NCBI RefSeq assembly: GCF_020880695.1
Contig: NZ_JAJIWO010000001.1
Coordinates: 310,001 to 374,000, forward strand
Direction: 5' to 3'
DNA length: 64,000 nucleotides
DNA from: Mucilaginibacter sp. UR6-11
GTDB taxonomy: Bacteria > Bacteroidota > Bacteroidia > Sphingobacteriales > Sphingobacteriaceae
Shown: positions 8,323-16,816 of the stretch, piece by piece
How positions within the stretch are numbered: the first letter of the stretch is position 1
How the letters are laid out: every line of letters begins with the position of its first letter
Notes under the pieces: generated by a model
The model's input: only the letters and a program-made list of their open reading frames with translations
Told to the model about the DNA's origin: nothing
Databases searched by the model: none
Made by a program: the position numbers and the translations under genes

Positions 8323-10266
8323 ATGAAAAAAGCGACCTTTATCTGCCTGGGGCTGCTGGCCGGACTGCAAAGCCTGGCCCAACGCTATACCCTGCGTTCG
8401 CCTGACAACCGCCTGCAGGCCGGGATCGAAGCCGGTGCCCGGCTGAGTTACCGGCTGTCTTACGACGGGAAAACTTACCTGCTGCCCTCGGCGATCGGGA
8501 TGGCCCTGTCCAATGGCGCGGTATTGGGTGAAAGCACCCGGGTCAGCGGGTCACAAACGCGGTCGGCGGACCGGATTATCTGGCCACTCTACGGCATCAG
8601 CGCCGCCGTCACGGAAAAATATAATGAACTGGTGCTGACCTGCGCGGGGGGTTACGAGGTGGTGTTCCGCGCCTATAACGAAGGTTTTGCCTACCGCTTC
8701 CGGACGGGTTTTAAGGACAGCCTGAACGTGCTGTCAGAAACCGCGGAATTTAAGCTGGCGGCGAACGATACCGCTTATTTCCACCCGGCGCTTTCCGAAG
8801 CGGACTACCGGGTCCGGCCGCTTGGGCAGCAGTCCGGGCCGAATTATACCAGTATGCCCCTGCTGCTCCGCGCGGACGGGATGAATTTGATGATCCATGA
8901 GTCGGATGTCCTGGATTTTCCCTGTATGAGCTTGTCGGCGGTCGCCGGAAATGGCCTGGAGGGCCATCATGCGGCGGTTCCCAGGACGGTGGTCCCCGGC
9001 GGGCATGCCAATTTTAACCTGCTGGTCAAAAGTACCCAGCCTTATATCGCCCGGACGGCCGGGACGCGGGATTATCCCTGGCGGCTGGTCGCTTTTGAAA
9101 AGAATGACAAAGACCTGCTGACCAATCAATTGGTCTATCTGCTGGCTGGCGAATCCGTTTTAAATGATGTGAGCTGGATCAGACCGGGTAAGGTCGCCTG
9201 GGACTGGTGGAACGCGTTAAATTTATCCGGGGTGCCATTTAAAACCGGCTTTAATACCGAAACTTATAAATACTTTATTGACTTCGCGGCGCGTAACCAT
9301 TTGGAATACGTTAACCTCGACGAAGGCTGGAGCGACCAGTTCGACCTGCTGAAGATCACCGATCAGCTGGATATGCCTGAACTGATCCGCTACGCAAAAG
9401 AAAAACACGTCGGCCTGATCCTGTGGTGCGTCTGGTATACACTCGACCGGCAAATGATGGCGGCTTTAAACCAGTTTGAAAAATGGGGGATTTCTGGTGT
9501 CAAAGTCGATTTTATGGACCGTGACGACCAGACGGTGGTCAATTTCCAGGAACGCTTGCTCAAAGAAGCCGCCAAGCGCCACCTGCTGGTGGACTTTCAC
9601 GGGGCCTATCATCCCACCGGAATGGCCCGGACCTATCCGAACCTCATCAATACCGAAGGCGTTAAAGGCCTGGAATGGAACAAGTTTGATAGCCTGGGCA
9701 CGTCGCCGCAACATGACGTCGAGATCCCGTATATCCGGATGTTCGCGGGCGGGATGGATTATACGCCGGGCGCGATGCAGAATTATAACCAGGCCGATTG
9801 GAAAGCGGTTTTTGACCGGCCCATGAGCCAGGGGACCCGGTGCCACCAACTCGCGATGTATGTCGTTTATTACGGACCGCTGCAAATGCTGGCTGACGCG
9901 CCAACGGCTTACGAGCAGGAACCGGCTTATCTAAAGTTCCTGGCGGCGATACCCACCACGTGGGACGAAACGGTTCCGCTGAACGGGCAGGTCGGCGAAT
10001 CGATCGCTATCGCCCGGAAAAAAGGCGACGACTGGTTCATCGGCGCGATGACCAACTGGGAACCCAGAACCCTCGCCATCACCTGCGATTTTTTGGACGC
10101 CGGAAAAGTATACGAAGCCGAGCTCTTTCAGGACGGTCCGAATGCAGACCGGGTTGGGAATGATTACCAGCATGTCATAAAAAATGTAAGAAAAGGTGAC
10201 CGCCTGTCCGCCCCTATGCGTGCTGGTGGCGGCTGGGCGGCTATTTGTAAACCAATAGAAAAATAA
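8323..10266 (+). CDS. GH97 glycoside hydrolase, retaining-clade type
   Basis: 647 residues with signal peptide (about 1-19, ending LAQ). Carries the GH97 hallmarks: an N-terminal beta-sandwich (SPDNRLQAGIEAG), the barrel opening KVAWDWWNALNLSGVPFKTGFNTETYKYFIDFAARN and LDEGWSD, and a C-terminal all-beta domain (VYEAELFQDGPNA). In place of the inverting-clade glutamates there is an aspartate in GVKVDFMDRDDQ (D396) and a glutamate in INTEGVKG (E445), the pattern of retaining GH97 alpha-galactosidases such as BT1871, so alpha-galactosidase or a related alpha-glycosidase activity is more likely than SusB-type alpha-glucosidase activity. Starts 4 bp after the protease-FKBP gene; part of the same operon. 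Confidence 0.88.
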   Translation: MKKATFICLGLLAGLQSLAQRYTLRSPDNRLQAGIEAGARLSYRLSYDGKTYLLPSAIGMALSNGAVLGESTRVSGSQTRSADRIIWPLYGISAAVTEKYNELVLTCAGGYEVVFRAYNEGFAYRFRTGFKDSLNVLSETAEFKLAANDTAYFHPALSEADYRVRPLGQQSGPNYTSMPLLLRADGMNLMIHESDVLDFPCMSLSAVAGNGLEGHHAAVPRTVVPGGHANFNLLVKSTQPYIARTAGTRDYPWRLVAFEKNDKDLLTNQLVYLLAGESVLNDVSWIRPGKVAWDWWNALNLSGVPFKTGFNTETYKYFIDFAARNHLEYVNLDEGWSDQFDLLKITDQLDMPELIRYAKEKHVGLILWCVWYTLDRQMMAALNQFEKWGISGVKVDFMDRDDQTVVNFQERLLKEAAKRHLLVDFHGAYHPTGMARTYPNLINTEGVKGLEWNKFDSLGTSPQHDVEIPYIRMFAGGMDYTPGAMQNYNQADWKAVFDRPMSQGTRCHQLAMYVVYYGPLQMLADAPTAYEQEPAYLKFLAAIPTTWDETVPLNGQVGESIAIARKKGDDWFIGAMTNWEPRTLAITCDFLDAGKVYEAELFQDGPNADRVGNDYQHVIKNVRKGDRLSAPMRAGGGWAAICKPIEK

Positions 10267-10277
10267 AAATAATAATT

Positions 10278-10724
10278 ATGAAAAAAGCAATGATACTCGG
10301 CTTACTGCTATTGAGCGTAAGCGCGCTGAAAGCGCAAATTATGACCCCGGTAAAATGGGCCTATGGTGCAAAAAAAGGCCCTGCCGGAACCCTGACGGTT
10401 TTCTTTAAAGCGACCATTGATGATGGCTGGCATATCTATTCCGTAAATCAAAAACCTGGCGGTCCGCAAAAAACGGTCTTCAAGTTTACCAAGTCACCCG
10501 ATTACCTGGTGTTGGGTAAACCCGTCGAACCCAGGCCCGACTCGAAATTCGAGGAAGCCTTTGGCATTAAAGTATTTTATTTCAGTAAGGCGGTGACCTT
10601 CCAGCAAAAGCTGAAACTGAAAAAAGGCGAAACCACGGTCCGGGGCACCCTGACCTATATGGCCTGCACCGACAAGCAATGCCTGGCACCGGAGGAACTG
10701 GCATTTGAGATACCGGTAAAGTAA
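10278..10724 (+). CDS. Exported DsbD N-terminal-domain-like protein
   Basis: 148 residues with signal peptide (about 1-19, ending ALKAQ). The remainder resembles the periplasmic N-terminal immunoglobulin-like domain of the disulfide reductase DsbD: DGWHIYSVNQ near residue 55, a beta-rich centre, and the C-terminal MACTDKQCLAPEELAFEIPV with two cysteines spaced CxxxxC. In DsbD such a pair shuttles electrons from the membrane domain to periplasmic thiols. Here it stands alone, with no membrane domain or thioredoxin domain next to it, 11 bp after the GH97 gene. It may serve as a substrate-specific thiol carrier or, in this context, only as a beta-sandwich module. Family assignment fairly good; partner unknown. 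Confidence 0.7.
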   Translation: MKKAMILGLLLLSVSALKAQIMTPVKWAYGAKKGPAGTLTVFFKATIDDGWHIYSVNQKPGGPQKTVFKFTKSPDYLVLGKPVEPRPDSKFEEAFGIKVFYFSKAVTFQQKLKLKKGETTVRGTLTYMACTDKQCLAPEELAFEIPVK

Positions 10725-10754
10725 AGAACTGACCCAAGCCGTTTAAAATACGAC

Positions 10755-10895
10755 ATGGGACTTTTAGTGTTCATAGGCCTAAGTATCCTGGTTTTGATCT
10801 ATGCCAATATGCATATGATCTATAATAGAATTAAAAAGAAGGATGAACTGGATGGCTTGTTCCATTGGTTCAAAAAGAAAAATAAAAAGAATTAG
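10755..10895 (+). CDS. Small single-pass membrane peptide (46 aa)
   Basis: An open frame from ATG 10755 to TAG 10893-10895 encodes 46 residues: a hydrophobic stretch (about residues 2-18, MGLLVFIGLSILVLIYAN) followed by a strongly basic tail rich in lysine (FKKKNKKN). It fills the gap between the DsbD-like gene and the second rhamnosidase gene, same strand. It resembles a typical small inner-membrane protein with a cytoplasmic positive tail. No family recognised. The annotated ATG of the downstream gene (10843) would lie inside it in another frame, whereas the GTG at 10903 would start 7 bp after its stop, which favours translational coupling. May be real but lacks independent support. Confidence 0.45.
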   Translation: MGLLVFIGLSILVLIYANMHMIYNRIKKKDELDGLFHWFKKKNKKN

Positions 10896-13152
10896 TAATA
10901 CCGTGCGTAATTGTGTTAAATATTTGGTTTTAGTCATCCTACTATGCGGATCATCTCTTGCATTCGCCCAGCGGCAGGTTTTCGCCCGGGCGCGATGGAT
11001 CAGCCCGGCTTTCGCGGAAGACTCCCTGCACCGGCCGTGCCTGGTTTTTAAAAAAGGGTTTAGTGCAGGCAAAAAGTTAAAAAATGCGACTTTAGCGATC
11101 ACGGCGCTTGGACTTTATGAGGCTCGTTTGAATGGTCACCGGATCGGTGATGCCTATTTTACGCCCGGCTGGACTTCTTATGCAACGCGGTTACAATACC
11201 AGCAATACGATATCACCAAGCTGCTGACTGCCGACAATATGCTTAAGGTCACCGTTGGTGAGGGCTGGTACCGGGGTAAGTTCCGTGGCGCCAAAGAACG
11301 GGATAACTATGGTTCAGCAGCTGGTTTGCTCGCTGTGATCAGGTTGCTATACCGTGATGGCAGTGTTGCTTATATCAACACGGACCATTCCTGGATCTGT
11401 ACCACCGGCCCGATCCGTTACTCAGAATTCTATGATGGAGAATTATTTGATTCCAATGTTAAAATGCAAAAATGGCGTGCGGTTAAAATATCAGACCATA
11501 CCAAAAACATATTGGTGCCTTCCGAGGCACCACCGGTCAAGCAACACGAACGGTTTAAACCGGTGCGGATTATTGAGACTCCAAAGGGTGAACAAGTGGT
11601 TGATTTCGGGCAAAATATGGCCGGCTGGGTACGGCTGATCATATCGGGACGCAAGGGTGACACGGTACGCCTGGCGCATGGTGAATTATTGGATAAGGCC
11701 GGTAATTTTTATAACGGTAATCTCCGGACGGCGAAAGCAGTGGATATATACGTTTTGAACGGCAAACCCCAGGTACTGGAGCCACATTTTACTTATCATG
11801 GTTTCCGCTATGTCAAAGTCACCGGTTTTAAGGCGACAAAAAACAATTGTACGGCGGTCGCGCTGTACTCAAACTTGAAGCCCACCGGGACTTTCGAATG
11901 TTCTGACCCATTGATCAACCGCCTGCAAAAGAATATCGAATGGAGCCTGAAAAGTAACTTCCTGGAAGTGCCAACCGACTGCCCGCAGCGGAGTGAGCGC
12001 CTGGGCTGGACAGGGGACGCGCAGGTCTTTGCCGCTACGGCGAGCTTCCTGATGGATACCCAAACTTTTTACACCAGGTGGCTGAAAGACCTGGCCGCCG
12101 AGCAAAGTGTTGATGGCAGTTTACCCAAACAAATACCTTCGGTTTACCCTTACCAAACAAATACTTATGGCATCGCCGGCTGGGGTGACGCGGCGACGAT
12201 CGTGCCCTGGACGGTTTACCGCTGCTATGGCAACACGTCGATATTAAGACAGCAATACGCGTCCATGAAAAGCTGGCTGCATTATATCGGCACCAAAAGT
12301 AAAGATGGCTTATGGACCGAAGGTGGCTATGGGGATTGGTATGCGCCCGGCGCCAACACCGATATCGGACTGATTGACCAGTGTTACTGGGCCAATTCGA
12401 CCCAGCTCCTGTTGAATACGGCCAGCGTGCTGCGCCAGGAGGCGGACCTGGAAATTTTCAAAAACCAATTGGCCGCTATCAAACAGGCATTCGTCAAAAC
12501 CTACGTACGACCAGATGGCCATTTGACCGCTGATACCCAAACCGCATATGTACTGGCGCTGCAGTTCGACCTGCTGCCGGATCATTTGCGGGCAAAGGCG
12601 ATAGCGCGTCTGGTGGAACTCATTCATGAAAATAATGACCATTTAGCGACCGGATTTTTAGGTACGCCTTACCTGCTGCCGGTATTGAGCCGCTTTGGTT
12701 ATTCGGCGCTCGCTTATACCTTACTGAACCAGCAAACCTGTCCTTCCTGGTTATACCCGGTCAAAATGGGCGCGACCACGATCTGGGAGCGGTGGGACGC
12801 TATACGGCCCGACAGTACCATCCAGGAGGTTTCCTTTAATCATTATTCCTATGGCGCAGTCGGGCAATGGCTGTATGAAAACGTCGCCGGTATCAAAGCC
12901 GGTTCGCCGGGCTATCGTACGGTCATCATCAAACCCGAGATCGGCGGCGGTCTGACCTGGGCAAAAGCCAGCTACCAAAGCCGTTATGGGCTTATCCGTT
13001 CCGCCTGGCAAGTAGAAGGCGGACACGTAATTATGCAGGTAAGCCTACCGAAACATACGACCGCGGTGGTCTATGTCCCGGGTAAAGCGCCGGTAAAATT
13101 AAAATCCGGCAATTATGAATTTCATGGAATCCTAAACCGGCTACAAAAATGA
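10843..13152 (+). CDS. Secreted alpha-L-rhamnosidase (GH78)
   Basis: 769 residues from ATG 10843. N-terminal beta-sandwich domains carry the GH78 text ARWISP, LGLYEARLNGHRIGDAYFTPGWTSY, VGEGWYRGKF; the barrel has the catalytic cluster DCPQRSERLGWTGD (D379, E385, D392) and TIWERWD (E649), then the C-terminal domain VIIKPEIGGGLTWAKASY. The signal sequence is VKYLVLVILLCGSSLAFAQ; from ATG 10843 it would have an unusually long positively charged lead of about 25 residues, so GTG 10903 (in frame, 7 bp after the small peptide gene) is an equally good or better start. Family activity: hydrolysis of terminal alpha-L-rhamnosides. With the other GH78 gene it points to a rhamnose-bearing glycan as substrate. 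Overlaps the following gene by 4 bp. Confidence 0.92.
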   Translation: MNWMACSIGSKRKIKRISNTVRNCVKYLVLVILLCGSSLAFAQRQVFARARWISPAFAEDSLHRPCLVFKKGFSAGKKLKNATLAITALGLYEARLNGHRIGDAYFTPGWTSYATRLQYQQYDITKLLTADNMLKVTVGEGWYRGKFRGAKERDNYGSAAGLLAVIRLLYRDGSVAYINTDHSWICTTGPIRYSEFYDGELFDSNVKMQKWRAVKISDHTKNILVPSEAPPVKQHERFKPVRIIETPKGEQVVDFGQNMAGWVRLIISGRKGDTVRLAHGELLDKAGNFYNGNLRTAKAVDIYVLNGKPQVLEPHFTYHGFRYVKVTGFKATKNNCTAVALYSNLKPTGTFECSDPLINRLQKNIEWSLKSNFLEVPTDCPQRSERLGWTGDAQVFAATASFLMDTQTFYTRWLKDLAAEQSVDGSLPKQIPSVYPYQTNTYGIAGWGDAATIVPWTVYRCYGNTSILRQQYASMKSWLHYIGTKSKDGLWTEGGYGDWYAPGANTDIGLIDQCYWANSTQLLLNTASVLRQEADLEIFKNQLAAIKQAFVKTYVRPDGHLTADTQTAYVLALQFDLLPDHLRAKAIARLVELIHENNDHLATGFLGTPYLLPVLSRFGYSALAYTLLNQQTCPSWLYPVKMGATTIWERWDAIRPDSTIQEVSFNHYSYGAVGQWLYENVAGIKAGSPGYRTVIIKPEIGGGLTWAKASYQSRYGLIRSAWQVEGGHVIMQVSLPKHTTAVVYVPGKAPVKLKSGNYEFHGILNRLQK

Positions 13153-14357
13153 ACCTACGAGCCTTACTGACCTGCCTGATGCTGGTGTCAACGACTGAAA
13201 TAACCGTTGCGCAAAAAATAACGCCCGGACTGCACCATACCCTTGATTCTTTAATGAAAAAAGGTATCCAGCAAGACCCGGATACCCGGAAATATTATTT
13301 CACCGGCTATGATTACAAAACGCTCTATGACTGGGACCAGTATTTTGAGGCGATCGTGCAGATCCATATGGGCAAGCCGTCCGGTCATATCATCAACGGT
13401 GTCACGATATTTTTGGACCACCAGCGCCCGGACGGCCTGATCGTGCGGGCAGTACCCGCGGACCGCAAGCATGACGAGCATATCAAACCTTTCCTTTGCC
13501 AGATCGCGCTGCTGGTCTTTGATCATTATCACCAGAGGGCCTGGTTAACGGAAGACTATTTTAAGCGCCTGCAAAAATACCTGGACTACTGGCTGGTCCA
13601 GCTGGACGGCGATCAGAATGGCCTCAGCGAGTGGCTGAGCGCGCCGCATAGCGGTATGGATAACCAGCATGAACGGGCCGGCTGGTGGTCGGACCGCAAA
13701 AGCGAAGGGGTCGATCTGAACTGCTACCTGGTCAAGGAACTCCGGGCATTTGCCACCATCGCTGAACGCATGGGCAAACCGGCGATCGCCCGCACTTACC
13801 GGCTGAAAGCCGACCGTAAGGCTGAACTGATCCGAAAAAACTTATGGGACGAAAAATCGGGTTTTTTCTATGACCAGGCATATCAAAAAAACAGGCTGAT
13901 CCCGGTGAAAAGCATCGCGGGTTTCGCGCCCTTATGGGCCGGCATAGCCACGAAAGAACAGGCGCGCCGTATGATCTATGACCAACTCCTGAACCCGCAG
14001 GAATTCTGGAGCAACTGGCCGGTGCCGGCGCTGGCCAGGTCAGAGCCGGGTTATTCAACAACCAAGCTCCCGGGCGACCTGGGCTGCAACTGGCGCGCCA
14101 ATACCTGGATACCGACCAATTATATGCTTTACCATGGCCTGAAGTATTACGGCTACCGGGAGCTGGCCTCGGTGATCGCTTATAAAACTGATGCTTTGGT
14201 CAGCAAGTCCGGGAACCGCGAATATTATGATGCCGAATCCGGAAACGGCCTAGGTTTAAACCCCTTTTGGGGCTGGAGCTTATTAGGCCATTTTTTTCAG
14301 TTCGAAGATCAGGCCCGCCATGACATTACCCGGTTTAACCGAGATGGGATCAGGTAA
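13149..14357 (+). CDS. Secreted GH63/trehalase-like (alpha/alpha)6 glycoside hydrolase
   Basis: 402 residues with signal peptide (about 1-21, ending TVAQ). The sequence follows the (alpha/alpha)6 barrel of GH37/GH63 and mannosylglycerate hydrolase-like enzymes: DYKTLYDWDQYFEAIVQIHMG near the start (compare WDSYF), LSEWLSAPHSGMDNQHE around residue 157-173 (the SGMDN motif with the catalytic Asp), FWSNWPVPALAR, and the terminal GLNPFWGWSLLGHFF. At about 400 residues it is a single-domain member, shorter than eukaryotic GH63. Substrate cannot be read from sequence. Last gene of the run; ATG overlaps the stop of the rhamnosidase gene (ATGA), so the two are coupled. Confidence 0.75.
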   Translation: MNLRALLTCLMLVSTTEITVAQKITPGLHHTLDSLMKKGIQQDPDTRKYYFTGYDYKTLYDWDQYFEAIVQIHMGKPSGHIINGVTIFLDHQRPDGLIVRAVPADRKHDEHIKPFLCQIALLVFDHYHQRAWLTEDYFKRLQKYLDYWLVQLDGDQNGLSEWLSAPHSGMDNQHERAGWWSDRKSEGVDLNCYLVKELRAFATIAERMGKPAIARTYRLKADRKAELIRKNLWDEKSGFFYDQAYQKNRLIPVKSIAGFAPLWAGIATKEQARRMIYDQLLNPQEFWSNWPVPALARSEPGYSTTKLPGDLGCNWRANTWIPTNYMLYHGLKYYGYRELASVIAYKTDALVSKSGNREYYDAESGNGLGLNPFWGWSLLGHFFQFEDQARHDITRFNRDGIR

Positions 14358-14696
14358 AAAATTTTAAAGATAAGGGCCGCACTAACGGGCCGGCGTCTTT
14401 AAACGATCGTTCTTTATAAACAGTTAAGAGAAGTTAGTAATAGTTAATTAAATCAGCGTGGCCCGCCTCACCGCAGGCCGCGCTTTTTACGAAACAGAAA
14501 AATCTAAAACATATATTCTACACGCCTCCTACACAGGAAAAATCTGGTAAATTTTAAAAGGCCCGGAGGCATAAGCAAACCGCTGATACGCGGGCTTGCC
14601 TGTGCTGTGCTTTGCGGCTTACCAGAGCCTTTCCTGTGCAGTACTTGCAGGTCCCGCGTATGAGCTTTACAAATCCTAAACTTAAAAAGCTACCAT
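14358..14696. other. Gene-free junction between the GH operon and the conjugation region, with interleaved complementary segments
   Basis: 339 bp without a plausible gene. Two pairs of complementary segments lie just upstream of rteC and interleave: segment A 14532-14550 (cacaggaaaaatctggtaa) matches segment A' 14619-14638, and segment B 14586-14610 matches B' 14636-14661, with nine perfect GC-rich base pairs (atacgcggg) extended by wobble pairs. Because B lies inside the A/A' loop and A' lies inside the B/B' loop, the two stems are competing or pseudoknotted. No tRNA-like or attachment-site repeat was seen here. It may be a regulatory leader for rteC or a recombination/transfer site. Confidence 0.5.
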
Positions 14697-15563
14697 ATGA
14701 AAACAATTACGGAGCGCTTTTACAGCGCCATGGAAAACCAACTCGCTGAAATTACCTTATCCGGGGAATCACTAACAGAACAGTACAAAGCCTCCATCAA
14801 GATATGTAAAAAGGCCATGAGCAAACTGAAGAACTATATCTCCAGCTACGCCTTTGAAAACAAAACTGAGGAAGTGCACTTCTTTAAAGAAATCAAACCC
14901 AAATTTTACAGCAAGTACATTTACTTTATCAATATCCATAATTTCCTGCTGCAAAAACCGACCGGTGGCGAAAGGATACAACGTGACTATATCGAAATGC
15001 ACTTGGCTGAACTCAAGACCTTCTTTGATCATAACCGGGCGTTTTACTCCTACTACCGTTCCGGCATGACCCAAATGGATGAGAGCTACTATACCCGTGG
15101 CAGTTTTGATGTTCACGCGGAACTGGAGGATTTTGAAGAGGACGAGCAATATAGCACTACCCACGATTACAAACTCGCAAAGATCATTGCTAATGAAAAA
15201 TTCCAGGATTACCTGAAGCTCGAGCTAGCCAAGATCGGTAACGAAGACCTCGCCACGCTGATCGGTCAAAAAGTATTTCCGTTCAACCATCCACAATGGA
15301 CCGCCAGCCAAACCGATGCCGCTGAACTGCTGTACTCATTAAAAACCAGTTGCGCGGTTAATAATGGCAATATCGACATCAACGAGCTGGTGGCGATCTG
15401 GGAGTTTGTCTTCCAAATGGAGATCAACGAGCCTTATCATAAGTTGTTGGATGTCGTCAAGCGGCAAAGGGAGATGTTCGTTTTCCTGAACCGCCTAAAG
15501 AATAGCTTATGGAATTTCATCAAGGAAAAATTTAAAAAGGGCTTGCCGCCTGACATGCAATAA
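14697..15563 (+). CDS. rteC: RteC-like regulator of the conjugative element
   Basis: 288 residues, no signal or membrane segment. The sequence is helical and charged and matches the RteC family: the N-terminal half (KAMSKLKNYISSYAF, EVHFFKEIKPKFYSKYIYFINIHNFLLQKPTG, ELKTFFDHNRAFYSYYRSGMTQMDE) and the C-terminal half with a helix-turn-helix-like section (ELLYSLKTSCAVNNGNIDINELVAIWEFVFQMEI). In CTnDOT, RteC activates excision genes after induction through RteA/RteB. No RteA/RteB pair is present in this window, so the upstream signal here is unknown. It is the first gene of the conjugation block, separated by 148 bp from the tra operon and preceded by a structured 5' region. Confidence 0.85.
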   Translation: MKTITERFYSAMENQLAEITLSGESLTEQYKASIKICKKAMSKLKNYISSYAFENKTEEVHFFKEIKPKFYSKYIYFINIHNFLLQKPTGGERIQRDYIEMHLAELKTFFDHNRAFYSYYRSGMTQMDESYYTRGSFDVHAELEDFEEDEQYSTTHDYKLAKIIANEKFQDYLKLELAKIGNEDLATLIGQKVFPFNHPQWTASQTDAAELLYSLKTSCAVNNGNIDINELVAIWEFVFQMEINEPYHKLLDVVKRQREMFVFLNRLKNSLWNFIKEKFKKGLPPDMQ

Positions 15564-15664
15564 ATAATATTACGGTCTATTGGCGTCTGAATCGATCTAA
15601 ATTTCGGGAATAACTACCCCACCCTTTTACACGTTGGCAAGTATCCGCCGCGATACTTTTCACC

Positions 15665-15705
15665 TTTGTTTTGCCCGCCGGCATGGGGCCGCGGGTTAAA
15701 ACAAA
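15665..15705 (+). promoter_or_regulatory. GC-rich hairpin just before the tra operon
   Basis: The segment tttgttttgcccgccggc (15665-15682) is complementary to ggccgcgggttaaaacaaa (15687-15705) with few mismatches around a short loop. It ends 6 bp before the first tra-operon ATG (15712). It may be a transcription attenuator, a protein-binding dyad or a translation-blocking stem; no U-run follows it, so a simple terminator is unlikely. Confidence 0.4.
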
Positions 15706-15711
15706 GCTTAT

Positions 15712-16221
15712 ATGTTTAACGCAATATCCTGGCAGCAATATATTACTGCCATACTCCTACTCGCCGCAGCCTGGTACGCTTACGTCGGACTGCGTTATTA
15801 CCAGCCGGAATTATCGGCATTCCTCAAGATCAAACCAAAACCGCAACCAGCCATACCGCCGGTCGCCAATCAAATGACCATAGTGATGGGCGAAGCAAGA
15901 CCAGAAGCCGATACAGGTTTGTATAATCCCGAAGAATTAATTTTCAGCAGTTCGCAACCCGATGATATCAGTGATCAAACGCTGCTCAAAGGACCGGGCG
16001 ATGACCTGTTAGCTGAAGCTGTCGTGCTCATTGATGCCTACAGCGACAATGGTGATAAAAATGAGTTCCTTTCCCTTTTTAAACTATTACTGGACAAATA
16101 CGAAGTGTTTGCTGATGAAATCAGTTTGCCGGGCATTCTTAAACAGCTTAACAGCTACGCAACTGACAAACTCCCATTTGAAATCCAGGCCGAAGAATGG
16201 CCTTTAACATTTGCATCATGA
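15712..16221 (+). CDS. Conserved-looking membrane-anchored protein at head of tra operon
   Basis: 169 residues. A transmembrane helix spans about residues 10-28 (YITAILLLAAAWYAYVGLRYY), then a proline-rich linker (KPKPQPAIPPV) and an acidic soluble domain (LLKGPGDDLLAEAVVLIDAYSDNGDKNEFLSLFKLLLDKY). I do not recognise a named family. Position directly ahead of traE, with a 4 bp ATGA overlap, makes it a probable accessory of the type IV secretion machine, perhaps taking the place of traD of CTnDOT. The alternative long frame beginning at 15671 is out of phase and rejected. Confidence 0.6.
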   Translation: MFNAISWQQYITAILLLAAAWYAYVGLRYYQPELSAFLKIKPKPQPAIPPVANQMTIVMGEARPEADTGLYNPEELIFSSSQPDDISDQTLLKGPGDDLLAEAVVLIDAYSDNGDKNEFLSLFKLLLDKYEVFADEISLPGILKQLNSYATDKLPFEIQAEEWPLTFAS

Positions 16222-16511
16222 AAAAGATCATTTCAATTATTTCCCTGTTATTTATAGCCACGGTTACGATGGCACAAGACGGCAATGCCGGTATTAACGA
16301 GGCGACCAACCAGGTTAAAAGTTACTTTTCTACGGGCACCAATTTAATGTATGCCATTGGCGCTATTGTCGGCCTGGTTGGCGCTATAAAAGTTTATAAA
16401 AAATGGAATGATGGCGAACACGATACCGGTAAAGTCGCCTCCAGTTGGTTCGGTTCCTGCATCTTCCTGGTCGTTGTAGCCACTGTCCTTAAATCATTCT
16501 TTGGTGTATGA
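16218..16511 (+). CDS. traE: TraE, small pilin-like/DUF4134 conjugation protein
   Basis: 97 residues from ATG 16218, chosen because it begins the signal sequence MKKIISIISLLFIATVTMAQ; a longer frame from 16197 would run through the end of the previous gene without a purpose. After cleavage there remain two hydrophobic helices (LMYAIGAIVGLVGAIKVYKKW and SWFGSCIFLVVVATVLKSFF), the arrangement of VirB2-like pilins and of TraE/DUF4134 in Bacteroidota elements. Overlaps the upstream gene by 4 bp and traF by 4 bp. Confidence 0.88.
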   Translation: MKKIISIISLLFIATVTMAQDGNAGINEATNQVKSYFSTGTNLMYAIGAIVGLVGAIKVYKKWNDGEHDTGKVASSWFGSCIFLVVVATVLKSFFGV

Positions 16512-16816
16512 GTTACCAAATTAACAAGGGCATAAACCGCCCAATAGAATTTAAAGGGTTGAAGGCTCAATACATCGGTTATCTGGGTGGCGGGCTGGTT
16601 ATCCTGCTTGTGTTATTTGCGATCCTATACCTCATCGGCGTGGCGGTTTACTTATGTATCCTTATCATTTTGGGCTTAGGCAGCCTGCTCTTTCACCAGG
16701 CATTCAGCCTGAGCCATAAATATGGTGAGCACGGACTAATGAAACGCAATGCCCGCAAATACCTGCCGACCTATTTAAAATTTAAAACAAGGACCCTCTT
16801 TTATGAAAAACGCTGA
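16508..16816 (+). CDS. traF: TraF, DUF4133 membrane protein of the conjugation system
   Basis: 102 residues. Starts with YQINKGINRPIEFKGLKAQYI, the signature of TraF/DUF4133 (VirB3-like), then two adjacent transmembrane helices (about 25-65) and a basic C-terminal tail. VirB3-like proteins sit in the inner membrane and associate with the VirB4 ATPase, consistent with traG coming next. The two genes overlap by 14 bp: the traG ATG is formed from the Tyr-Glu codons TAT GAA near the traF end (LFYEKR then stop). Confidence 0.9.
   Translation: MSYQINKGINRPIEFKGLKAQYIGYLGGGLVILLVLFAILYLIGVAVYLCILIILGLGSLLFHQAFSLSHKYGEHGLMKRNARKYLPTYLKFKTRTLFYEKR

Noticed and set aside
16197..16217. Longer start for traE at 16197
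   Set aside because: Overlaps the previous gene by more codons than needed and precedes the signal peptide; ATG 16218 makes a proper signal and an ATGA overlap.
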